Shown piece by piece: positions 8,264 through 16,388 of a stretch of 25,171 nt of DNA (its first letter is position 1; every line of letters begins with the position of its first letter). The position numbers and the translations under genes were made by a program. A model generated the notes under the pieces. It saw only the letters and a program-made list of their open reading frames with translations. It made no database searches and was not told the DNA's origin. Where the stretch lies: the IMG/VR virus record IMGVR_UViG_3300030090_003702, positions 1-25,171 of that record. One strand, given 5' to 3'. The stretch comes from a virus.

Positions 8264-8275
8264 AATATACACCAT
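8264..8275 (-). promoter_or_regulatory. Candidate late promoter box, variant
   Basis: Minus strand reads ATGGTGTATATT, matching the GGTGTATAAT box at 5117-5130 and 10585-10598 except for one base of the -10. It lies only about 16 nt upstream of the protease ATG, so the leader would be very short; weaker than the other two copies. Confidence 0.35.
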
Positions 8276-8299
8276 AAGACAAAAAATATACAAGTTATG

Positions 8300-10534
8300 C
8301 TACTCCGTTCTACTCAAAGCGTAGGAGGAAACAGCCATCTTTCTAAGCTCATCAACGTTTGGCTTTCTATTATTTCTATTAAAGAAGTCCTTCTTCAAAC
8401 TTGACATTAGATTTTTGAAGCTCGCTGTTTCTTTAACAGGATTTTTTAATAGGTTATTTAGAGTATCGGCATTTATTTCCATGAACGGTTGAATATTACA
8501 AAGTATGCACATTTTTAAATGCTCTAGTTGGTCCATTTCACTTTTTGTTAGAGATCTTAAACTTTTCTTATTGTAGTGAGCTAATATAGCAGGATTAATA
8601 ACTTCGTTTATCTTTGCTTGAGCTTCTCCAGCCCATAGAGACATACTAGCTATTTCGGTTTGGCTAACTATTTGCTTTGGTTTATCTACCCTTTGTTTTC
8701 TAGGGCCTTTATCAGTAGAGTTTTTTGGCCTTCCGTCTTCTGGTCTGCCAGTTGGATTAAACTTCTCTTCTTGTTTTGGAGCTGGACTATTTTTCTTCTT
8801 CAATTCCATTCTCTTTTCTTCCTTCTCTTCTTTTTCTTTATTAATAGACTCCTTGTCTCGTCTATCTTTAGGATCAGTCAAAGGATGATTACCAGTATCA
8901 GTAGAAGGTACTAATCCAAAATCTTCTGGTTGCATTGAGTCTTTTGTTAAAGCAATTTTTTCAAGGTCGTTCCTATGTTGAGGATTGTGATAAGGGCTTG
9001 CTTTTTGAGGCATAACTTCTGCCTTTCTATCCTTTTCTTCTCTTCTAATTCTGATTTTTTCAATTTCAGGAATTTCTCCAAATCTCTCAACAAGAGTTTC
9101 TGCGCTGATAATGTTTCTGTCGGCAAGTTGAATAAGAAGATTCTTCTCTGACGCTTCATCTGAAAGAACCATTTGATCAAAGTGGATTTTTGCAGGAAGT
9201 CTAAAGCCCATAGCTTTTTGAACTATTTCTAGTTCTTGATTCCACCAGTTAACTAAGACCTGCCTTCCATACTCTAGTCTTTCAACAAGGGTTTTAAGAC
9301 TGATAAAGTTATTAGTAAATCCACCACTTGAGCCAGCAGCGCCAGTAAGAGTAGGAGGAACACCAAGACCCGCATATATATTAGTAAGTACAGGTTCGTA
9401 TTTTTCTTTTCCTAAGAATCTAAATACTTGCGTACTAGATTCAGTAAACTTAAGTTCAGGACCCCATACCAAATCCATCGTTCCGCCACCAACATTACTA
9501 GCAAGAATGTTTCTTAACTTATTGATTGCAGCTTTTGTTGGAAGAATTTTATTATCTAAGTCTCCAAGACTCCATAGTCTAATGTTAGAAATTGCACCAT
9601 CAAGAGCTGATATATCAGCAAGCTTCATTTTTTCGAGCATAATGATATCATCAAGAATCGCAAATATCATTGGGTTTGCCCAAACAAGCCAGTCATCTTT
9701 TTTGTAGTAGTGTACTGATACTTTTTCTGGGTCTAACGGGATGACGCTTTCACCTTCTTTAATTGACTTAACAATATCTGGAGGTAACAAAGCTTGTATA
9801 TTTTTATGATAAGGACTATCTGTCATTATACCTTTGTTAGCTAAACCTCTAACTAACTTAGATACTTTTAATGCGTATTGTGGCTGTCCAACAAAAGTAG
9901 CTAGTTCATCGCCAATAACTTCGATTGACATTGGATTTAAGAAATCAAATTTCCAAGGTATTTCTTTTTTGGTTACATTTCTTACAAGAGCTTCCATATC
10001 TGGAGATGCAGCACTTTTCAGGTCTCTTTCTACTTTTCGGCTAATTTTTGCAGTCCTTCTTTTTACGACTACATTTCCGCATCTATATAAAGTATTAAGA
10101 AACCTTTCTGATCTTTCGATGCCGTTTACTTTGTTGAACCAAGCTCTAAAAAACTTTTCGATTCTTTTGTTTGGGTGAACAATATTGATTCCTTGACCAG
10201 CAAAGTCCGCCATAAGGTCAATGACGTTGCGGATAATGCCCACCTTATCGTAAGCCTGCATACACATGCGAATGGCTTCTTTTTGTCTTTTTGGTACAGA
10301 CTCAGAAGAACGGAATCTATTGTAGTCTTCTCTATTGAATCCAGTTCTTACAGAACGGTTTGGTTCAATGTCTAAGAAAGAACGACGATTATAAGCTACT
10401 GACTTTTGAATACCATCATAAGAGTCAATATTATCAGACGTATCAGAAAGTGCCTGTCTTTTACCAGAGTCATCAGACCAAGTTACAAAAGCTTGTACTT
10501 TTTCTTGGTTTTGTATGGGATCATTGTCGGACAT
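8300..10534 (-). CDS. Portal protein
   Basis: 744 residues, longer than most portals because of a C-terminal extension. Residues about 80-500 look like the portal core: KRQKEAIRMCMQAYDKVGII, RNVIDLMADFAGQGI, a long crown/stem region, then YAGLGVPPTLTG (388-398), SLKTLVERLEYGRQVL and NWWNQELEIVQ. Residues about 560-630 are Lys/Glu-rich and low in complexity (KEKEEKEEKRMELKKK), followed by a C-terminal domain of about 120 residues including HLKMCILCNIQPFMEINADT. The portal forms the dodecameric DNA gate at one head vertex and docks the terminase. It lies between terL and the protease/scaffold, as expected. A promoter-like box lies about 50 nt upstream. The role of the extension is unknown. Confidence 0.85.
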   Translation of the reverse strand: MSDNDPIQNQEKVQAFVTWSDDSGKRQALSDTSDNIDSYDGIQKSVAYNRRSFLDIEPNRSVRTGFNREDYNRFRSSESVPKRQKEAIRMCMQAYDKVGIIRNVIDLMADFAGQGINIVHPNKRIEKFFRAWFNKVNGIERSERFLNTLYRCGNVVVKRRTAKISRKVERDLKSAASPDMEALVRNVTKKEIPWKFDFLNPMSIEVIGDELATFVGQPQYALKVSKLVRGLANKGIMTDSPYHKNIQALLPPDIVKSIKEGESVIPLDPEKVSVHYYKKDDWLVWANPMIFAILDDIIMLEKMKLADISALDGAISNIRLWSLGDLDNKILPTKAAINKLRNILASNVGGGTMDLVWGPELKFTESSTQVFRFLGKEKYEPVLTNIYAGLGVPPTLTGAAGSSGGFTNNFISLKTLVERLEYGRQVLVNWWNQELEIVQKAMGFRLPAKIHFDQMVLSDEASEKNLLIQLADRNIISAETLVERFGEIPEIEKIRIRREEKDRKAEVMPQKASPYHNPQHRNDLEKIALTKDSMQPEDFGLVPSTDTGNHPLTDPKDRRDKESINKEKEEKEEKRMELKKKNSPAPKQEEKFNPTGRPEDGRPKNSTDKGPRKQRVDKPKQIVSQTEIASMSLWAGEAQAKINEVINPAILAHYNKKSLRSLTKSEMDQLEHLKMCILCNIQPFMEINADTLNNLLKNPVKETASFKNLMSSLKKDFFNRNNRKPNVDELRKMAVSSYALSRTE

Positions 10535-10584
10535 TATTCACCTATTCAATTGCAATTGGAATGATTGTGGAATTAATCTAATTG

Positions 10585-10598
10585 ATTATACACCAAAC
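10585..10598 (-). promoter_or_regulatory. Candidate late promoter box upstream of portal
   Basis: Minus strand GTTTGGTGTATAAT, identical to the copy at 5117-5130. It begins at the last base of the terL stop codon and lies about 50 nt before the portal ATG, a suitable leader length. Two identical 14-base copies, each just before a virion gene block, argue against chance. Confidence 0.5.
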
Positions 10599-12574
10599 TA
10601 ATAAACATCTTTCATTCCTTCTGTAAACCAAGACGGTCCTACAAAAGAAGGGCCTGTCATGTCACCTTTTGCTCCACCTACAAAGCCTCCAATAGTGTCA
10701 TAAACAGGAGGAGGAGGTGTTCTTAATATTTTTCTTGCAGACATGTTAGCCATTATCAATGATGAATAACGGTCTTTTCTTAATCTATCTTTTCTACCAC
10801 CGGGAAGTTTTACTTCAGGTGTATCCCATTTGTCTCTACCAGAAGTTGTCTGACTCATAATAATCATTGAGAGTTCGTCTTTTAACTCTTCAATTTCCAT
10901 TACACAATCTTCAAGTGTGTCGTACAACCTATTTTTTAGCTTGTCGTCAGATATAGCCAAGCCAAGGGTGGCAGAATCAAAGTAAGGGAACAGAACCGTC
11001 TTATCTTCAAAGTCTTTCCTTAATCCATGATTAGCCTCTGCAACCCAGTCGGCTTTAGCAAATTGAACCATCTCCACAATGTGAAGTCCCGGTTCACCGT
11101 CAGTGTCTTTTTCTTTCTTTTCGTTTATAGTAGGCCAGATTGGTAGCTCGCCCTCTCTAATTTTATCTTTATCGTGTAGAGCTTCGATGATAGCAATACC
11201 ACCACCCTGAGCATCTAAAGCGATCTCTTGTGGAGGAAACACTCTCATCAAGTCTCGTATCTTTCTAGCACAATAAGAATAGAAATCTGTTTCATCAGCA
11301 ACTCCAGCTTTTAGTTGTTCTTTGTGTCTACTTCTATTCGTAGTCCAAGAATATACAACACGACTATGATCTTCATGAACTTCCATGATAACTATAGAAA
11401 AGTTGTCAACTTCAGACGCAGGGTCAATACCATAAACATATCTACAGTTTGGATTGCCTCTTAACACAGCCTGAAAACTTACTTCTCCACTTGGAAGACT
11501 AATTGGGTTCTGAGGAGAGACCACGCAGGATTCAATGAGAGAGCGTTTAAAGAACCCATTGCTATCTGTGGAGAAACATGCTCCAAACTCCATTTGGTAG
11601 ATTCCTGAGTGGACTGTGGCCTTTGATCGGGCAACCTGAGCGGCATCCATGAAGCCTTCCGGTAAAAGTTCAAAAGGCACTCGGATGATAGAATACTGAC
11701 GCCAATCAAAACCATCAGGAACTCCGTCTTCACCAAATAGCTCACCTAGCTTCTTGGGATCTCCTTGGCTGGTTATAAAACTCTTCCACTTTTTCCAATA
11801 TTCAGCAAAGTGATTGAAATCATAATAAGCTGTACCAGAAAGGATAATTTGGTTCGCGCCTTCTTCATTAGCTTCTTGTTCATCTTCTGTCATCTCTCCA
11901 AGCTCAATAGCTTTTTTCTCAGCAGCTATTCTTCTTACGTTTTCAATAGGAGAAGCACTAACGGCAGCAAAACCAGCGACAACATTTTCAAATATCTCTC
12001 TAGGAATAGACGCAAATTCGTCAGCAATAATATCGTTAGCACGTTGACCACGAATCTTACTGCCATCACCGAGAGGCAAACATGTGATTTGACTGTCGCC
12101 AATCTTCAATCTACACATGTCTACATCTCTTCTTGGGCCACCGTTACCTCCAACGATATCTCTAAGTAAAGGAGAATTACGCCATACAGTATCCATATAC
12201 TCAAAGAGAACCTTAGACTGCCTAAAAGCAGCACCAACAATAACTATTTTTCTCCCCGGCATTAATAAAGCTCTGAGGATTGCGTAAACAGAAAGTATAA
12301 AAGACTTACCAAAACCACGACTAGCAATAAGCATTGGAAATTTTCTATTCCACATTTCTTTAAGCATTAAAGCCTGTGTGGGCAAAACTTCTATATTTAA
12401 TATTTCTTTGCATAGAAAAGAAAAGTAATCAGGGTTTGTCATCAACCAAGTAAGCTTAGTTGTGAACTCTTCTTCTGTTGGTAGGCTAAAGGGATTAACT
12501 ATCTTAGATTCATCTACATTTATATTTAGCCAAGCGTCATTAATGGCTTTTATATTATCAATATGATTGTTCAC
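10598..12574 (-). CDS. terL: Terminase large subunit (packaging ATPase and nuclease)
   Basis: 658 residues. The ATPase half shows Walker A S85RGFGKS91, Walker B IIADE (about 182-186) and a coupling motif SGTAYY (246-251). The nuclease half has a first acidic residue in YGIDPAS (Asp384) and a second in IALDAQGG (Asp454), as in RNase H-fold terminase nucleases. The enzyme cuts concatemeric phage DNA and pumps it through the portal into the prohead. The C-terminal 60 residues are Gly/Pro-rich and probably contact the portal. It overlaps the upstream ERCC4-type nuclease gene by 17 nt, suggesting translational coupling. Confidence 0.95.
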   Translation of the reverse strand: MNNHIDNIKAINDAWLNINVDESKIVNPFSLPTEEEFTTKLTWLMTNPDYFSFLCKEILNIEVLPTQALMLKEMWNRKFPMLIASRGFGKSFILSVYAILRALLMPGRKIVIVGAAFRQSKVLFEYMDTVWRNSPLLRDIVGGNGGPRRDVDMCRLKIGDSQITCLPLGDGSKIRGQRANDIIADEFASIPREIFENVVAGFAAVSASPIENVRRIAAEKKAIELGEMTEDEQEANEEGANQIILSGTAYYDFNHFAEYWKKWKSFITSQGDPKKLGELFGEDGVPDGFDWRQYSIIRVPFELLPEGFMDAAQVARSKATVHSGIYQMEFGACFSTDSNGFFKRSLIESCVVSPQNPISLPSGEVSFQAVLRGNPNCRYVYGIDPASEVDNFSIVIMEVHEDHSRVVYSWTTNRSRHKEQLKAGVADETDFYSYCARKIRDLMRVFPPQEIALDAQGGGIAIIEALHDKDKIREGELPIWPTINEKKEKDTDGEPGLHIVEMVQFAKADWVAEANHGLRKDFEDKTVLFPYFDSATLGLAISDDKLKNRLYDTLEDCVMEIEELKDELSMIIMSQTTSGRDKWDTPEVKLPGGRKDRLRKDRYSSLIMANMSARKILRTPPPPVYDTIGGFVGGAKGDMTGPSFVGPSWFTEGMKDVY

Positions 12575-13040
12575 GTAAAGATATCTCCATCTTTTCGTCG
12601 AATATAATCATAGCTCTTTCTTCAGCTGTTTGTTTATCTCCAGAAAATACTACTTCGACATTGTATTTTTCCTGATACTCACATAATTTTTTCCACATGA
12701 ACTTGCCGTTCATTCTTACATATTGCAAGTTCTTTTTTGGTATGCCAGAGTTTATTGGGAAGTTCATGAGATCATCTATGGAGAATTCACAGATAATATA
12801 CTTCCAGCGAAATTTAGACATGCGTTCAATTTCAGCTTCAAACGCTTTTCGCTTTTTGCCAAGATTCATTGCTAACTCACCAGTGCTAGCTTTTCTTTCA
12901 ATCACTAAGTCTTTCTCAAGACCTCTGATTGTGTAGTCTCCTGTCTTCAGACCCCATCTAGCCACAGCTAGACACTTGCTAGAAGAATTAAAATTCCATC
13001 CATTCTTCTCCCGTGTGTCTTTTAAGACTACATACTTCAT
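12558..13040 (-). CDS. ERCC4-type (XPF-like) nuclease
   Basis: 160 residues. An N-terminal DTREKNGW and then LKTGDYTIRGLEKDLVIERK match the ERCC4 nuclease core, in which GD...ERKxxxD residues bind metal. Here the motif reads ERKASTGEL, so the usual final Asp appears to be replaced by a nearby Glu. RKAFEAEIERM and YIICEFSIDDLM continue the fold. Proteins of this family are structure-specific DNA endonucleases. It overlaps an HNH gene upstream by 4 nt and terL downstream by 17 nt, so the three nuclease genes are translationally linked. A role in resolving branched DNA before packaging is inferred from this position. Confidence 0.75.
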   Translation of the reverse strand: MKYVVLKDTREKNGWNFNSSSKCLAVARWGLKTGDYTIRGLEKDLVIERKASTGELAMNLGKKRKAFEAEIERMSKFRWKYIICEFSIDDLMNFPINSGIPKKNLQYVRMNGKFMWKKLCEYQEKYNVEVVFSGDKQTAEERAMIIFDEKMEISLREQSY

Positions 13041-13300
13041 TCTTTGTTCTTCCTTACGATGTCCATAAACAAAGGAGCATACTGCGCTTCTGCCCCTGTT
13101 ACTTGTTTATGGCATCTATAACACAACGTTATTCCGTTATCTTCATCAAATCGCAAATGAGCTGCATCTGCCCATTTAACAATATGATGTGCATTCAACG
13201 CCTTATTATAATTACATCCGGGCATTTGACACTTATGTCCATCTCTTTTGTAAACCCTTTTACGCCATTCTGCATAAACAGGGTCGTTATAATTCCGCAA
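13037..13300 (-). CDS. HNH endonuclease
   Basis: 87 residues with a complete HNH signature: CQMPGC and CYRC as zinc-binding pairs (CX4C and CX2C), and the catalytic core NAHHIVKWADAAHLRFDEDN followed by GITLCYRCHK. Small HNH proteins next to terminase genes are needed for packaging in some phages (established for HK97-like phages). The position just upstream of the ERCC4 nuclease and terL favours a packaging accessory over a homing enzyme. It starts 14 nt inside the end of the preceding small membrane-protein gene and overlaps the next start by 4 nt. Confidence 0.85.
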   Translation of the reverse strand: MRNYNDPVYAEWRKRVYKRDGHKCQMPGCNYNKALNAHHIVKWADAAHLRFDEDNGITLCYRCHKQVTGAEAQYAPLFMDIVRKNKE

Positions 13301-13568
13301 TGCTATTTCTTTCGTTTATTGTTTGTAGTCCTGTAACAATTTCTCGCATTTCTAGAACAGCTCTGTATATTGCAGAGTCTCTAAGTTTGCATTCTTCATA
13401 AATTGCATCTATCTTAGCTTCTAATCTTCCTAAGTCTTTAGCAATAGGAATGTCTATTGTTAAATCCTGATTACCACTCTTCAATTCATTATATGAATAG
13501 ACTGAAAATGCCAAATTGCCAATTAACAAAAAACAGATGGCACACAATCCACAAGCAGGCTTTTTCAT
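13287..13568 (-). CDS. Small membrane-anchored protein, function unknown
   Basis: 93 residues. Residues about 5-27 (ACGLCAICFLLIGNLAFSVY) form one hydrophobic segment after MKKP, either a membrane anchor or an uncleaved signal. The rest is charged and helical (LGRLEAKIDAIYEECK, AVLEMREIVTGLQ), compatible with a short coiled coil. The ribosome-binding site AGAAGG lies about 8 nt before the ATG. An N-terminal anchor plus a helical domain also suits an i-spanin-like protein, but there is no overlapping partner gene, so no function is assigned. Confidence 0.6.
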   Translation of the reverse strand: MKKPACGLCAICFLLIGNLAFSVYSYNELKSGNQDLTIDIPIAKDLGRLEAKIDAIYEECKLRDSAIYRAVLEMREIVTGLQTINERNSIAEL

Positions 13569-13578
13569 AATACACCTT

Positions 13579-13833
13579 CTAATGGGGTTTTACCCCTCTT
13601 AAACTTATGACTTTAATATCGTTGTGTAATTCATCCTCCAAATAATCAACTACTTCATCCGTCAAATTTTGTTCTATAATTTTAGTCTTTAATTTATTCA
13701 AAGCTTTATAACAAGCGTCATCAGGATCGGCGGCTTCTACGAAGAAAAAGCTTTTTTCGTCTATATCTTCAACCCCAAGTTTATTAAGTGGTTGTATGAT
13801 GTTCTTCGTACTGACTGTTATTTTGTAAATCAT
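13579..13833 (-). CDS. Small hypothetical protein
   Basis: 84 residues with no recognised motif; alternating hydrophobic and acidic stretches (FFFVEAADPDDACYKALNK, VVDYLEDELHNDIKVISL) suggest a small alpha/beta domain. The start lies 50 nt inside the end of the gmd gene in another frame, and no clear Shine-Dalgarno precedes it, so expression would depend on coupling to gmd. No later Met exists in the frame. The ATG at 13833 is therefore accepted with reservation. Confidence 0.5.
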   Translation of the reverse strand: MIYKITVSTKNIIQPLNKLGVEDIDEKSFFFVEAADPDDACYKALNKLKTKIIEQNLTDEVVDYLEDELHNDIKVISLRGVKPH

Positions 13834-14809
13834 GTCGCACCATTCTGGTTACTAAATTATCGAATGTTATATTCGGTTTCCAATTCAGTCTTCTTTCTGC
13901 CTTCTTAGATATCCCCCTTAAGTACGGCACTTCAGATGGTCGTTTAAGACTTTCGTCTATCTCAACATATTGCATATACTCTACAATATTTATACACTTA
14001 AAAGCTTGTTTTAGGTAATCTTCTACAGAATAGGTGTTTCCGGTACTTATTACAAAATCGTCTGCGTAGTCATGTTGTAACATCATCCACATGGCTGTTA
14101 CATAGTCTTCTGCGTGTCCCCAGTCTCGCTTTGCGGATAGATTCCCAAGTTTGAGTTTGGGAATACTACGACCCGTTTGGGTCGCCCAGTAGAGATCTGC
14201 CACATAGCGGCTGATCTTCCTCGTTACGAATCTTTCGCCTCTTCTTTCTGACTCGTGGTTAAACAAAATACCGCCACAGGCGAATAGATCATAAGAGCGA
14301 CGATAAAGGGAAACTGCACTGTGAGCAGCAAGCTTAGCGATAGCATATGGAGATTGGGGACTGAACGTAGTTCTTTCATCTTGATATTTCTCCCGATTAT
14401 TGTCGAGGTTATATTGATCTCCAAACATCTCACTGCTGCTTGCTTGATAGAACCGTGGACGGTTCCCCATCTGTCTAATTACTTCGAGTATATTGAGACA
14501 GCCTTGACCAGTTACATTCCAAGTTAGTAGTGGTTGATTAAATGATGTTCCAACGTGAGATTGTGCAGCCAAATTATAAACTTCGTCAGGCTGAACTTCG
14601 TTCAGTAATCGGTAGATACTAGAAGTGTCTGTAATATCACCTTGAACTAGATGGAACTGTTTTTTATTAAGTAAATGGCTTATTCTGAGAGTGTTGTTAA
14701 ACGAAGTTCTACGTGTTACTCCGTATACTGTATATTCTTTAGATAGTAATAAGTCAGATAGGTATGAGCCATCTTGTCCTGTTACACCGTATATTATTGC
14801 TTTCTTCAC
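13784..14809 (-). CDS. gmd: GDP-mannose 4,6-dehydratase
   Basis: 341 residues, full length for the family. The Rossmann NAD(P)-binding motif is GVTGQDGSYL (8-17). The catalytic segment SSSEMFG is at about 124-130, the Tyr-x-x-x-Lys pair at PYAIAK (Tyr155, Lys159), and the family signature LFNHESERRG follows at 182-191. RDWGHAEDYV and KPNITF near the end also match. The enzyme converts GDP-mannose to GDP-4-keto-6-deoxymannose, a precursor of GDP-fucose and related sugars. No GDP-fucose synthase gene (fcl/wcaG) is in the window. It lies inside the packaging operon, so it is an auxiliary metabolic gene probably used to alter surface polysaccharide or glycosylate a product; the purpose is inferred. 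Confidence 0.93.
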   Translation of the reverse strand: MKKAIIYGVTGQDGSYLSDLLLSKEYTVYGVTRRTSFNNTLRISHLLNKKQFHLVQGDITDTSSIYRLLNEVQPDEVYNLAAQSHVGTSFNQPLLTWNVTGQGCLNILEVIRQMGNRPRFYQASSSEMFGDQYNLDNNREKYQDERTTFSPQSPYAIAKLAAHSAVSLYRRSYDLFACGGILFNHESERRGERFVTRKISRYVADLYWATQTGRSIPKLKLGNLSAKRDWGHAEDYVTAMWMMLQHDYADDFVISTGNTYSVEDYLKQAFKCINIVEYMQYVEIDESLKRPSEVPYLRGISKKAERRLNWKPNITFDNLVTRMVRHDLQNNSQYEEHHTTT

Positions 14810-15607
14810 TTAGTTATCGTCTTTTACAGTATCTGGTGTTAGAAATGGTTGATCTATGTTGCCATCTTCATATTTATGGTATTCAGATAGTCTTTTCTTT
14901 TCAGCTTCCATGGCTAGACGCATCTTTTCCATGTCAGTACCCATTTGTTGACGAGTTTCAGGGTTAGACATAAGGTTTCTTACCCATCCAATGAAAGTCT
15001 GTTTGGAGTCTTCGAGTCTTTTGATACGTTGTTCACGAGTAGCCTTCAAGTCTTTTAGCATAGAAGCCTTCTTCGTCTGTAGATCTTTGTATTCTCTAGT
15101 TAAGGAATCTTGGGCGGCTCTACAGACAGCGATTTGTCTTTCCAAGTTGTAGATATAATCCTTATCTTGTATCTCTAGTGACTTAGATTTCTCTACAGTT
15201 ACCAGTTCTTCATACTCTCCTATGCTTCTCATGTTAGTTTGTTGGCCGATTAGTGCGCGATTCATGAGAATTTCGAGTTTTATAGCGTCAATTATCTGTA
15301 ATTCTTCAGTTGGAAGCACATCATCACGAAATTGAGTGATTATTCGGCTCCAATGGTAGAGTAATGACTGCAATTCTTCTTCACTGAATTGTTTTTGTAG
15401 GTCTTTCCAGAAGGGACGACTCTGTAGATCATGCAATGCCTCTATTTCACGGTCATCTAGAGTATTATTGCCGATTTTTTCTTTGATATACGACTGTATA
15501 GAGATTGGGTCACGGTCTAAGTGGGTAGCAATTTCGAGATTTGACATCTCTCGGTGGTTATTTCTGATAAATTCTTGCTCTGTCTTTGTGAATCTACCCT
15601 TCTTCAT
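14810..15607 (-). CDS. HTH / coiled-coil protein, possible small terminase subunit
   Basis: 265 residues. Residues 1-45 resemble a helix-turn-helix: RFTKTEQEFIRNNHREMSNL, then EIATHLDRD. Residues about 130-245 are charged and strongly helical (EYEELVTVEKSKSLEIQDKD, LTREYKDLQTKKASMLKDLK), probably coiled coil. DNA-binding N-terminus plus oligomerising coil is the layout of small terminase subunits, and the gene lies in the terL operon, but gmd and several other genes separate it from terL. A transcriptional role beside the sigma factor gene is the alternative. It abuts gmd directly and overlaps the sigma-like gene by 14 nt. Confidence 0.55.
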   Translation of the reverse strand: MKKGRFTKTEQEFIRNNHREMSNLEIATHLDRDPISIQSYIKEKIGNNTLDDREIEALHDLQSRPFWKDLQKQFSEEELQSLLYHWSRIITQFRDDVLPTEELQIIDAIKLEILMNRALIGQQTNMRSIGEYEELVTVEKSKSLEIQDKDYIYNLERQIAVCRAAQDSLTREYKDLQTKKASMLKDLKATREQRIKRLEDSKQTFIGWVRNLMSNPETRQQMGTDMEKMRLAMEAEKKRLSEYHKYEDGNIDQPFLTPDTVKDDN

Positions 15608-16139
15608 AGCCGTGTTCCTTTAAAATATGACAAATTTCTTCAATAATTTGCCTTCTTCGGGGTTTTGGTACATAGGCTCCATGTCTTACCCGTAGATAGT
15701 CGGACCGAAAGGACACATCTAACTCTTCGTCTATGATGTCTAAGAGTTCTTGGTTGTCAGTATCCTCAATAAAGCTGTCACTTATACGCATACTCTTCTC
15801 GGATTCATCTCTGATGTTGCTAATATCGAGAGGTTCCATCAAAAACTTCTTACTATTGTTCAACTGTTGTTGTCTATCGTCTTTATCTTTCTTGTTTTGA
15901 CGGTAGTATTTGTCTCTTTTAAAATTATTTAGCCGATTTTTAACATGCACGGCTAAGAAATTCTCTAAAGGACGGCCTTCTTCATAGCGATCTAGTGCAT
16001 CTACAGCAATTATGAAGGCTTCTTGTCTAATATCTTCAGGTTCAAAGTATCCAAACTTGAACTTGTATGCATATCTGTCACAAATCTTGTTTATTATTTC
16101 GAGGACCTCACTCTCCGTCATTCCCTTTGGTATCTTCAT
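15594..16139 (-). CDS. Phage sigma factor (region 2-like)
   Basis: 181 residues. Residues about 15-80 look like sigma70 region 2: CDRYAYKFKFGYFEPEDIRQ, EAFIIAVDALDRYEEGRPLE and NFLAVHVKNRLNNFKRDKYY give the D-I-x-Q-E-A...A-L-x-R-Y/F-x-x-x-R...F...N-R-L-x-x-x-x-R pattern used for core binding and -10 recognition. The C-terminal half is basic and may hold a weak region 4. T4 gp55 is a known reduced sigma for late genes (established). This protein could direct host RNA polymerase to the GGTGTATAAT boxes before the structural genes; that link is inferred. It overlaps its neighbours on both sides. Confidence 0.72.
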   Translation of the reverse strand: MKIPKGMTESEVLEIINKICDRYAYKFKFGYFEPEDIRQEAFIIAVDALDRYEEGRPLENFLAVHVKNRLNNFKRDKYYRQNKKDKDDRQQQLNNSKKFLMEPLDISNIRDESEKSMRISDSFIEDTDNQELLDIIDEELDVSFRSDYLRVRHGAYVPKPRRRQIIEEICHILKEHGYEEG

Positions 16140-16311
16140 TTACGCTTTGCTTAAATTTAGCTTTGATAGTTGTAGGAATCTTTGCTTCTAGGAAGGCTTT
16201 GCCTTCTACAGCTGGTGGATCTTCTACTTCTAGGTCTTTAGCAACAGTCTTTTCTACAGCAGCAGAAGCTTTTGATTGTATCTTGCTTAAAACGTCATAA
16301 ATGTTAGTCAC
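16108..16311 (-). CDS. Small hypothetical protein, first gene of leftward arm
   Basis: 67 residues from a GTG start at 16311, with GGGG seven nt upstream. The sequence has DVLSKIQSKASAAVEKTVAK, then an acidic/Pro stretch (LEVEDPPAVEGKAF) and a basic helix (TTIKAKFKQSV). No family is recognised. It overlaps the start of the sigma-like gene by 32 nt, which suggests coupled translation. A minus-strand TATAAT at 16365-16360 lies 49 nt upstream. Confidence 0.55.
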   Translation of the reverse strand: MTNIYDVLSKIQSKASAAVEKTVAKDLEVEDPPAVEGKAFLEAKIPTTIKAKFKQSVNEDTKGNDGE

Positions 16312-16349
16312 GGATTACCCCTTTCTTTGAGCTTATTAAGAATTTGATC

Positions 16350-16367
16350 AGTATGATATATTATACT
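16350..16367. promoter_or_regulatory. Divergent promoter/operator region with palindrome
   Basis: AGTATGATATATTATACT is palindromic at 16 of 18 positions and lies in the only divergent intergenic gap (16312-16388). On the minus strand it contains TATAAT (16365-16360), 49 nt from the GTG of the leftward arm. On the plus strand it contains TATGAT and TATACT, 22-37 nt from the ATG at 16389; TTGAGC at 16327-16332 is a possible -35. Good -35 boxes are absent, so a repressor or activator site overlapping weak promoters is plausible. Confidence 0.45.
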
Positions 16368-16388
16368 TGGAAAAAGCGGAGCGTACAC

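Noticed and set aside
13550-13580. Fourth late promoter box (AAGGTGTATTAT) on the minus strand
   Set aside because: It overlaps the ribosome-binding site and ATG of the 93-aa gene, so transcription would start inside the coding sequence; the match is probably fortuitous.
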